NCBI GenBank assembly: GCA_964407285.1 | Contig: CAYOVG010000221.1 | Coordinates: 1 to 12,005 of the forward strand | DNA: 12,005 nucleotides | DNA from: CAYOVG01 sp964407285 | Lineage (GTDB): Bacteria; Desulfobacterota; Syntrophobacteria; Syntrophobacterales; Syntrophobacteraceae | Reading direction: 5' to 3' | Part shown: piece by piece, positions 1 to 5,857 of the stretch | Layout: each line of letters starts with the position of its first letter | Position numbering within the stretch: position 1 is the stretch's first letter | Notes under the pieces: generated by a model | Told to the model about the DNA's origin: nothing | What the model saw: only the letters and a program-made list of their open reading frames with translations | Database searches by the model: none | Translations under genes and position numbers: made by a program

Positions 1-1524
1 CTGCTGAATGGAGGCCGAGGCAATCATCGAGAGCAACTCCCCCACTTCGGCCGTGCTCTTCGCCACCTCGCCGAAGGCCGCATTGGTTCTCATCACGAGC
101 TGAGCCCCATCCTTCACCCTCCTGACCGTTCCCTCGATGAGCCCGCCGGTGATCCTGGCCGCTTCGGCCGCCCTCATCGCCAGGTTGCGCACCTCATCGG
201 CCACGACGGCGAAACCCGCCCCGGTCTCCCCCGCCCTAGCTGCCTCGATCGCCGCGTTCAGAGCCAGGAGATTCGTCTGGAACGCGATCTCATCAATGGA
301 GCCGATAATCTTTGAAGTCTCCTCACTCGCTTCCGAAATCTCCTCCATGGATCTCGTCAACTCCCTCATCGATCCGCCCGCCCGGCCCATCATGTCATTG
401 ACGGACCTCATCAGGCCGTCCGCCTTGCCGACGCTCTGAGCATTCCGCCTCGTCATGGAGGACATCTCCTCCAGGGACGACGAGACCTCTTCGATGGACG
501 CCGCCTGCTCGGACGCCCCTTCCGCCAGGGACAGGCTCGTGGCGAAAAGCCCGCTGGATGCCGAGGATATCTGCCCGGCTCCCGACACGAGACCCTCGAT
601 GGCCCGGCCGAGCGGCCCGCCGATCGACCGGATTATGCAAAGCGCGATGGCCCCCACCAGGGCCACCGCCCCGATCAAAATACAGACCAGGACGGATCGC
701 GAGAGCGACAGCACGGAAAGGACCGCATCTCCGTTCCGGTCGATGCTTCGAGTGATCGAATCCATGCACGAGGCGACCCGGTCTTCCAGTTCCTTCGTAA
801 TCCGGTCCATCGTTGCGGTAGCTGCGCCGATCCGGCGATCGATCTCGACAATGGAAGCCATGTCGCGATGATACGCATCGAGGAGTTCGGCCATAGTCTT
901 CTTGTCGTCCCCCGCCAGGCCGAACATCTCCATTTGTTCGCCGAACTCCTTGACGGTCTCGGCGATCAGGCCCGGATACTTCAAGTCCCCCCGAAGAAGA
1001 TAATCCTTTTCGTGACGCCGGCATGTCAGCATCAACACGGACAGCTCGGGCAGCCCAAGGCCGTTGACGACCTTTTCCACCGCATGAACGGAGGACCGCA
1101 AACGGCCCTCCAGTCCATCGTTCGGCGTCAGTCCCTTTTGAGTCCGCAGTTCCACGACCTTTTCCAGGTTCGAGCCGTACTCGCCGAGCAACGAAACAGC
1201 CGACTGAATCTGCCCTTTGACAGCCGCATCGGAACTGCCGCGGAGAATGTCCTCAAAGTCCGTCGTGGCGATGAGGATATGCTCCTTCGCCCTCTTGAAC
1301 GATTCCAGGTCCTTGTCGAGAAGGAACCGTTTTTCTTCGAACCGGGCTTTCTGTAAAGCCGCATCCGCTCTTTGCGCCTTCTTGAGGAGGGCCATGTCGA
1401 CTTCCACCAGGTTTCTTGTATCGATCGACGCCTTGTGCGCGGACCACCAGCCCGCGCCCGTCGCAAGGGCCGTGACGAGGACCGAAAGCGAAAAGCCGCT
1501 TATCAACTTCCTCCTGATGCTCAT
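1..1524 (-). CDS. Methyl-accepting chemotaxis protein, 3' end beyond the window
   Basis: Membrane chemoreceptor that signals through CheW/CheA to the flagellar motor or another output. The reading frame is open from ATG at 1522-1524 to the window edge (508 residues seen, C-terminus missing). AGGAGG at 1532-1537, 7 bases upstream, fixes the start. TM1 is residues about 7-27 and TM2 about 272-294; the roughly 244-residue periplasmic part between them is mostly helical, in the size range of helical-bimodular sensors (my inference). After TM2 a short HAMP-like start (RSIGGPL) runs directly into the signalling helices (AEGASEQAASIEEVSSSLEE), with no full HAMP visible. The conserved hairpin tip, IDEIAFQTNLLALNAAIEAA followed by RAGETGAGFAVVADEVRNLA, begins near residue 410 and makes the family certain. 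It lies 40 bp downstream of a periplasmic binding-protein gene on the same strand, so the two are probably cotranscribed. The ligand is unknown. Confidence 0.95.
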   Translation of the reverse strand, partial: MSIRRKLISGFSLSVLVTALATGAGWWSAHKASIDTRNLVEVDMALLKKAQRADAALQKARFEEKRFLLDKDLESFKRAKEHILIATTDFEDILRGSSDAAVKGQIQSAVSLLGEYGSNLEKVVELRTQKGLTPNDGLEGRLRSSVHAVEKVVNGLGLPELSVLMLTCRRHEKDYLLRGDLKYPGLIAETVKEFGEQMEMFGLAGDDKKTMAELLDAYHRDMASIVEIDRRIGAATATMDRITKELEDRVASCMDSITRSIDRNGDAVLSVLSLSRSVLVCILIGAVALVGAIALCIIRSIGGPLGRAIEGLVSGAGQISSASSGLFATSLSLAEGASEQAASIEEVSSSLEEMSSMTRRNAQSVGKADGLMRSVNDMMGRAGGSMRELTRSMEEISEASEETSKIIGSIDEIAFQTNLLALNAAIEAARAGETGAGFAVVADEVRNLAMRAAEAARITGGLIEGTVRRVKDGAQLVMRTNAAFGEVAKSTAEVGELLSMIASASIQQ

Positions 1525-1564
1525 CTTCACCCCTCCTCTCCCTGCAGGCCGCACATCCAGGTCC

Positions 1565-2383
1565 TTAGTCCTTCACCTCGCGGAGCGGCACGAAGCCGGC
1601 CTTCTCCACGACTTTCTGCCCTTCGTCGCTGACGACGAAGCTCAGAAAGCGCTCGATCTCTCCTTTCGCCTCCCCCCTGGTGGCGAAGTGCAGCGTGCGG
1701 GAGATCGGGTAGCTTTTGTCCCTCAACGTGGCCGGCGAGGGCGCGATTCCATTCACCGTCGCGATCTTGACCCCCGCATTGTCGGTCACCTCCCCGACGG
1801 ACGTAAAGGCTATCGCCGTGACCGCCTTGGATACCGTATCTATGCACGCCTTATCGTGCTTGATCTGCAACCCCGGATCGAACTCCTCGCCTTTGCCGAG
1901 GACCTTCTCCTGGAAGACTTCACGAGTACCTGAAGTCGTCGGGCGAACCAGCGCCAGGACCGGCTTGCCGTCCGTCCATTGCTTCATGCTTCCCGTAAAG
2001 ACGGCTCTCAACTGCTCTAGCGTCAGATCGCTCGATGGGTTGGCCTTGTTGACGATGACAGCGACTCCGTCGATCGCGTACGGGACCCCCGCCAGGCCCG
2101 CTTTGGTCTCTTCTTCCTTCGGTCCCCGAGACATGAAAGCGAGGTCCACCTCCCCCGCAAGACAATCCCTGGCCCCCTTTGACGATCCTCCCCCCTCCAC
2201 CTTGAAGGCCGCGCCCGTCTTCGCCTTGTACGCTTCCGCAAGGGCCTGGACCACCAGTATGGTCGAGTCCGAACCTCTCGCAACTATTTCACCCGCCACG
2301 GCATTGGCCGCAACAAGGAACACCAACGCCAGGGACCCCAAACACCGGCAAAGCCCGCTTCTCGATCTCAGCAAGAAATCCAT
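1565..2383 (-). CDS. PstS-like phosphate-type periplasmic substrate-binding protein
   Basis: Predicted 272-residue periplasmic binding protein of the PstS-like class, which binds phosphate or a related oxyanion. Start chosen at ATG 2381-2383 because GGAG in aagaaaggagaaagacg sits about 8 bases upstream; the frame continues upstream but lacks a comparable site. Residues 1-30 form a signal peptide (basic start, hydrophobic LGSLALVFLVAANAVA, AVA/G cleavage). Family-typical segments follow: GSDSTILVVQALAEAY near the mature N-terminus, GGGSSKGARDCLAGEVDLAF, and TTSGTREVFQEKVL, which together resemble the oxyanion pocket of PstS proteins. No pstC, pstA, pstB or phoU is adjacent, which is unusual for a transporter component; instead a chemoreceptor follows after 40 bp. 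It may therefore serve as a ligand-presenting protein, or work with a transporter encoded elsewhere. Phosphate specificity is not proven by sequence; tungstate, molybdate or sulfate-type ligands remain possible. Confidence 0.88.
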   Translation of the reverse strand: MDFLLRSRSGLCRCLGSLALVFLVAANAVAGEIVARGSDSTILVVQALAEAYKAKTGAAFKVEGGGSSKGARDCLAGEVDLAFMSRGPKEEETKAGLAGVPYAIDGVAVIVNKANPSSDLTLEQLRAVFTGSMKQWTDGKPVLALVRPTTSGTREVFQEKVLGKGEEFDPGLQIKHDKACIDTVSKAVTAIAFTSVGEVTDNAGVKIATVNGIAPSPATLRDKSYPISRTLHFATRGEAKGEIERFLSFVVSDEGQKVVEKAGFVPLREVKD

Positions 2384-2635
2384 CGTCTTTCTCCTTTCTT
2401 TTCGGGTGATCAGCATTCCGCCTGATGCGCCTTTGCATCGGCGGTTCATACCGGCATCCCGTCTCCCAGGAACAACGGGACCGCGGCCGTACTCATTCCC
2501 CTGCGAAAGTCAAGGACTCGAAGCCCCCGCGGTCATGGGAAGCGTATCGAGTCGGGTCGGCGGATTCGGCGTCGCAATTACGGGTGCAACTGTTATTGAG
2601 TGATTCTTCGTTATCGAGATTTTTTCGAGATGGGT

Positions 2636-2664
2636 AGTATACAATATTGTCGAAGGCGTCCTAA
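2636..2664 (-). promoter_or_regulatory. Possible promoter for the binding-protein/chemoreceptor unit
   Basis: On the minus strand TATACT (2636-2641) is preceded by a 17-base spacer and TTAGGA (2659-2664). The -10 matches the sigma-70 consensus at 5 of 6 positions, the -35 at only 3 of 6. It would give a leader of about 250 bases before the binding-protein start, so this is tentative. I saw no clear Pho box in the region. Confidence 0.22.
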
Positions 2665-2684
2665 GGGTAAAATATCAGTAGCTT

Positions 2685-2707
2685 AAAGGTAGCACACAAC
2701 TACCTTT
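2685..2707. repeat. Perfect 8-bp inverted repeat (hairpin)
   Basis: AAAGGTAG (2685-2692) and CTACCTTT (2700-2707) are perfectly complementary with a 7-base loop, CACACAA. It lies about 300 bp upstream of the binding-protein start. It could be a regulator site or a weak terminator; no adjacent T run supports termination on the minus strand. Confidence 0.5.
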
Positions 2708-2818
2708 CACGATTTTCGCCATTGTTTCCAAAGGATGCATTATGAGTAGGTAAAGTGATGAAATAATATGGTAGAAAAATTACATGGCGGCAAGATAATC
2801 GGCCGGCGGCTGAGAGCG

Positions 2819-2875
2819 GCTGCCCCGCCGAGGCAGGGCAGCATGCCCGCTCCTCCGGGCTGATGCCCAGCGGGC
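2819..2875 (-). terminator. Two adjacent GC-rich hairpins, possible terminator of the HdeA-like gene
   Basis: Hairpin one pairs GCTGCCC (2819-2825) with GGGCAGC (2836-2842). Hairpin two pairs GCCCGCT (2845-2851) with AGCGGGC (2869-2875) and encloses GGGC-TGAT-GCCC, with a 5-base one-sided bulge. They lie 70-130 bases beyond the stop of the minus-strand HdeA-like gene. No U-rich tract follows directly, so a factor-independent terminator is not assured. Confidence 0.35.
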
Positions 2876-2946
2876 CCTCTCTTCCTCCACATTCTTCCGC
2901 TCTCTTGTTTTCGTATGCAGGGGTGCTCACGGAGAAGAATACAATA

Positions 2947-3261
2947 TTATTGTCCGGTCAGATCCTGTAAAATTTTGAGAACCCTGCCGTTCGGATTGTC
3001 CCTGCAGGCGCTTCCGACAGCTTCGGCCATTTCACCGAGAAACTTCATGTCGATTGTCGTATCGTCGGTCTTTCCGCTCAGGTATCCATCGAGCCATATA
3101 AGTATGATGCCGGCGTCGTCCTGCTTCTCCGACAGAAGGTCCCCGCACGTATACTTCGCCATATCCACCTGCTGATTGATCTCCTTCTTTGCATGGGCGC
3201 AGGGCGACAAGATGATGACGCTGATTAGCACTACGACTGAAGTCATAAGGAGCCGCTTCAT
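2947..3261 (-). CDS. HdeA/HdeB-like small periplasmic protein
   Basis: Predicted 104-residue exported protein. Residues 1-24 are a signal peptide (MKRLLM start, hydrophobic VVVLISVIILSPCAHA, cleavage after AHA). The mature part of about 80 residues has the layout of the HdeA/HdeB acid-chaperone family: YTCGDLL with Cys39, IWLDGYLSG in the middle, and AVGSACRDNPNG with Cys86. The two mature cysteines probably form the family's single disulfide. The family's known members bind unfolding periplasmic proteins at low pH in enterobacteria, but many distant relatives are uncharacterised, so an acid-stress role here is inference. AAAGGAA lies just upstream of the ATG. It stands alone: the gap to the next gene on either side exceeds 500 bases. 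A lipoprotein reading (LSPC) is possible but Pro before Cys fits the lipobox poorly. Confidence 0.75.
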   Translation of the reverse strand: MKRLLMTSVVVLISVIILSPCAHAKKEINQQVDMAKYTCGDLLSEKQDDAGIILIWLDGYLSGKTDDTTIDMKFLGEMAEAVGSACRDNPNGRVLKILQDLTGQ

Positions 3262-3830
3262 AAGATTCCTTTCATTGGTCGGATATCCGGCCGTCCGGAA
3301 TAGCCGTACCGAAACAGTGGGTCTATCGATTGATCAGGTTTTGGACGGATGAAAAAAACGTGCGTCGGACGAGCACCCCGGTTCTATTTACAGGATAGCG
3401 GCGTTGCGTACAATAGAGAATTTGTCGGCGCGCGCTGTTGCTGCAACGGCGGGTTGCGGGTTCGGTACCGGCGCCATTGAGCGAGCCGCGGCCTGATTTC
3501 TCGTGTTTGGGGTTGCGGGTTCAGGACTGACACCCCACAACAAACCATAGCCTGCCCTTTGTGGCCGGCCGTCTGCGGGTACCCTCCATGACCGTTCGCG
3601 GTCGCCCCCGTTGGATAATCAGTATTGTACGGTGAGATGTGGCGCGGACCGCAAAAAACGCGCTGCTGTCCCTGACTGTACATGTCCCGACAGGTTTACG
3701 AAATTTGAAGAAGACTACTCCATACCTCGCGCATTGAGCTACAACTTATCTTCAACACATTTACGTATTACAATACATTAATCAGGCATACAAATACCAT
3801 AAAAGGCATTACAGCTTTAAAAGACAATAT

Positions 3831-3884
3831 CTATCGATAGCTTCTTGACATGCACAGTAACTATAGTTATTTACGCCTATAGGC
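3831..3884. repeat. Cluster of three perfect palindromes
   Basis: CTATCGATAG (3831-3840), TAACTATAGTTA (3858-3869) and GCCTATAGGC (3875-3884) are each perfectly self-complementary and all carry CTAT/ATAG half-sites. Centres are 28 and 16 bases apart. TTGACA (3845-3850) falls between the first two and, with a 17-base spacer, faces a poor -10 (TATTTA, 3868-3873). This resembles an operator cluster over a promoter, but the next plus-strand gene starts almost 600 bases away. Confidence 0.5.
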
Positions 3885-3889
3885 ACCTT

Positions 3890-3957
3890 TATATATGCTT
3901 CATCGGATGAATATAAGTCTGATGAAACATTAAACAGCTATATATAAGCATATATAG
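3890..3957. repeat. Overlapping AT-rich inverted repeats with alternative pairing
   Basis: TATATATGCTT (3890-3900) is the exact complement of AAGCATATATA (3946-3956). The same downstream arm can instead join a local hairpin, CTATATAT (3938-3945) with ATATATAG (3950-3957), loop AAGC. The two structures exclude each other. Between them TTCATC and GATGAA can also pair. Confidence 0.5.
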
Positions 3958-4070
3958 TAGAGGCATTCATCTACAGGGATAGGATCAGGCTGCTCCCTTG
4001 TTACCTGATAAGAAGGGATGACAAGGAAAAGGATCGTATCGCAATGTCGTTGACTTCAGGCCCGGCAACG

Positions 4071-4130
4071 TCATTCCCGCGCCGGCGGGAACCCGGCTTT
4101 CTCGAGGTTTGCCGGCCCCCCGCTTACGCC
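4071..4130. repeat. REP-like dispersed repeat, copy 1
   Basis: Begins TCATTCCCGCGCCGGCGGGA and continues through CTCGAGGTTT and CCGGCCCCCCGCTT. A second copy with the same order of blocks starts near 9954. CCCGCGCCGGCGGG can form a hairpin. The opening motif resembles the short intergenic repeats common in proteobacterial genomes. A related CCCCGC-CCGC-GCGGGG hairpin lies shortly after, near 4160. Confidence 0.6.
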
Positions 4131-4197
4131 AATACTGTTGGCTTAAACTCGCATCCCCCGCCCGCGCGGGGACAAGCTTCGCGGAGGTGGCGTTGAT

Positions 4198-4434
4198 TCA
4201 ACAGCATTGGGATCGTATCGGCAGCTCCATGAAGTGGAGCGACTCTATCCATTCCTCGAACCGGCATCCGGGCAGGCGGGATGCCCAGGAGGTGAAAAGC
4301 GCCGTATTATCGTGAAGGATTCGATGTCTTAAGCTCTCGAGCGCCTGTTCCCTCGAGAGGTGGTTGAAGGCGTCGCATTGCGGGTCGATTTTTTCGGAGA
4401 CTTCTTTCGGCGACTTACAGCGCCGGAACAACAC
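4198..4434 (-). CDS. Doubtful small hypothetical ORF, divergent from the protease
   Basis: A 78-codon frame beginning with GTG. I do not recognise the protein (it includes KIDPQCDAFNHLSREQALES and CRFEEWIESLHF). In its favour, about 70% of third codon positions are G or C, as expected for a gene in this genome. Against it, there is no ribosome binding site, no signal peptide or known motif, its start lies in the leader of the protease gene, and an 8-bp inverted repeat sits inside it. It could be a chance frame or a gene remnant. Confidence 0.18.
   Translation of the reverse strand: MLFRRCKSPKEVSEKIDPQCDAFNHLSREQALESLRHRILHDNTALFTSWASRLPGCRFEEWIESLHFMELPIRSQCC
4334..4359. repeat. Perfect 8-bp inverted repeat upstream of the protease
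   Basis: CTCTCGAG (4334-4341) pairs exactly with CTCGAGAG (4352-4359) around a 10-base loop. It lies about 100 bp before the protease start and could be an operator or an mRNA leader hairpin. Confidence 0.45.
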
Positions 4435-4460
4435 CAGGTGCGTGAATGAAGGAGATTGAG

Positions 4461-5687
4461 ATGAATGCCCGGCACGTAAAGATTGCGATTGTACTGCTCG
4501 TGACAGCCGTCCTGGTTGGAATGACCGCTACCGGAACCACTGCAAGAAATGCCGATGGCAAGGGTAGCGTCGATCAAAACGGCGATGTCGTCATCTACAC
4601 CGCTCCGGCGCAAAAGGAATTGGAAAGCAGCGCCGCAATTGATGTTGAAAACGCCGTTCCAATGCCCCTGCCCACCGTGAACGCTCCGCCGCCCGCACCT
4701 GCCGACGAGGGCGTCGCCGGGCAGTCCGCGGGAACGCCGATGGTTGTGCCCGGTTCGTCCGGTTCCGGCAAGACGGTGCAGCAAAGCGGCGAAGTGGCCG
4801 AGGGGGAGGCGTGCGCAAACTCGACTGCGGCCGCCGTCGGCCTGGACGCCCCGTTCGAGCCGCAGGAGTTCGGCGCGTCGAGTCACGTCTTCACCACCAG
4901 CCGCGTTGATACCGACGCCAATGGAAACGTATCGAGGACATACCCTTACCGGGCCGTGGGCAAGCTGTACTTCAACAAAGGAACCGACACCTATGTGTGC
5001 TCGGGCTCTCTCATCAAGCCGGGAGTGGTGGTGACGGCCGCCCACTGCGTAGCGGAGTTCGGAGAAAGAAGATTCTATTCGAACTGGAGGTTCTATCCGG
5101 GCGTGTACGGCGACCCTTCGACAACCACTCCGCCCTATGGCGCATGGACTACCCAAAACGCCATCATCAGGTCGTCCTACTACTACGGGACCGATCCGTG
5201 CTACTACAGCGGCGTGGTTTGCGAAAACGATGTCGCGGTGCTGGTCCTGAACCCGCAAAACGGAGTCTATCCGGGCGCGAACACGGGCTGGCTTGGATAC
5301 GGCTGGAATCGCTGGGGCTTCAACTCATCCAATCTCGCCCTGATCAATCAGTTGGGTTATCCGGTTTCACACGACACCGGGTATAAAATGCAACGAACGG
5401 ATTCCGAAGGCTTCATCAGCAGCACCTATTCCGGCAACACGGTGTGGGGCGGAAGAATGACCGGGGGATCGAGCGGAGGTCCCGAAGTATTGAACCTTGG
5501 AATCCGGGCCGTTCTCAACGGCATCGACTATGGAACCTATTCCTCCCCCAACATCGTGGTCGGCGTCACGAGCTGGGGGTACGTGGACTCCACCATCAAA
5601 CAGCAGGGCGCCAGTCCTTTTACCTCGAACAACATCGCCTTGCTGGCCGATACCGCCTGTTCCTGGTATCCGGCAGCCTGCCAGTAG
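4461..5687 (+). CDS. Secreted trypsin-like serine protease (S1 family)
   Basis: Predicted 408-residue exported endopeptidase. Start set at the ATG at 4461, because AAGGAG (4449-4454) is 6 bases before it; an in-frame ATG at 4446 lacks such a site. Residues 1 to about 28 form a signal peptide (KIAIVLLVTAVLVGMTATG). A Pro/Ala/Gly-rich segment of roughly 120 residues follows, likely a propeptide or linker. The catalytic domain has all three triad residues: His195 in VVTAAHCV, Asp257 in ENDVAVLVL, and Ser338 in GGSSGGPE. Spacing and the SGGP motif fit trypsin/V8-like peptidases; I see nothing that fixes cleavage specificity. Cysteines at AAHC, DPC, VVC and near the C-terminus (ACSWYPAACQ) allow disulfides, in keeping with export. 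No inhibitor, chaperone or secretion gene is adjacent. Its role, nutrition, defence or processing, cannot be told from the locus. Confidence 0.9.
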   Translation: MNARHVKIAIVLLVTAVLVGMTATGTTARNADGKGSVDQNGDVVIYTAPAQKELESSAAIDVENAVPMPLPTVNAPPPAPADEGVAGQSAGTPMVVPGSSGSGKTVQQSGEVAEGEACANSTAAAVGLDAPFEPQEFGASSHVFTTSRVDTDANGNVSRTYPYRAVGKLYFNKGTDTYVCSGSLIKPGVVVTAAHCVAEFGERRFYSNWRFYPGVYGDPSTTTPPYGAWTTQNAIIRSSYYYGTDPCYYSGVVCENDVAVLVLNPQNGVYPGANTGWLGYGWNRWGFNSSNLALINQLGYPVSHDTGYKMQRTDSEGFISSTYSGNTVWGGRMTGGSSGGPEVLNLGIRAVLNGIDYGTYSSPNIVVGVTSWGYVDSTIKQQGASPFTSNNIALLADTACSWYPAACQ

Positions 5688-5712
5688 CTCTCACTCTTGA
5701 TGCGGACATGCG

Positions 5713-5738
5713 GCAGCCCGCCCGTACGGGCGGGCTGC
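5713..5738. terminator. Perfect 26-bp palindrome between convergent genes, probable bidirectional terminator
   Basis: GCAGCCCGCCCGT is followed directly by its exact complement, giving 13-bp arms that would fold with a small loop. It starts 25 bases after the protease stop and lies 120 bases beyond the stop of the opposing creD-like gene. A second inverted repeat, GCCGGC-ctcctct-GCCGGC (5741-5759), follows. There is no T run, so termination is inferred from stem strength and position. Confidence 0.6.
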
Positions 5739-5857
5739 TTGCCGGCCTCCTCTGCCGGCCGCTCCCCTCTCCTTGCCGTTCGCCTCGACAAACCGGCTCC
5801 AATGGAGATGAAAAGGACCACAGAGGCAGCGCAGGCGCGCGCGAATACACGGATGCC

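Larger units (their letters stand above)
2384..2946. other. Intergenic region, no supported gene
   Basis: The 563-base gap separates two minus-strand genes. It holds an 8-bp perfect hairpin (2685-2707), a 10-bp palindrome ACAATATTGT (2641-2650), and a strongly structured GC-rich stretch (2819-2875). A 76-codon minus-strand frame here (start 2930, GTG) has no ribosome binding site and no recognisable protein features, so I do not call it a gene. Confidence 0.6.
3262..4460. other. 1.2-kb region without a confident gene; AT-rich island and repeats
   Basis: Three parts can be seen. Positions 3262-3690 are GC-rich, with two copies of GGGTTGCGGG (3451-3460, 3510-3519). Positions about 3690-3980 are markedly AT-rich compared with everything around and contain clustered palindromes and long inverted repeats. 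Positions 4071-4360 carry a REP-like dispersed repeat and further hairpins, leading to the protease start. Open frames of 68-99 codons exist but lack convincing start signals or protein features. The island could be a regulatory region, a remnant of foreign DNA, or the site of an untranslated RNA. Confidence 0.6.

Noticed and set aside
395..1024. Long minus-strand frame of 209 codons
   Set aside because: It is an alternate frame inside the chemoreceptor, whose own frame is open throughout and encodes the conserved signalling tip.
1716..2603. A 295-codon plus-strand frame opposite the binding-protein gene
   Set aside because: Antisense shadow of the PstS-like gene; no ribosome site or domain.
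3445..3530. GGGTTC-containing stretches that recall a tRNA T-arm
   Set aside because: No acceptor stem, anticodon arm or D-arm could be matched around them; they are part of a G+T-rich repeat motif.
3384..3683. A 99-codon minus-strand frame in the repeat-bearing gap
   Set aside because: No ribosome site, no hydrophobic or conserved segment, and it covers the GGGTTGCGGG motifs.
4109..4315. A 68-codon plus-strand frame
   Set aside because: It begins inside the REP-like repeat and has no start signal; likely read-through of repeat DNA.
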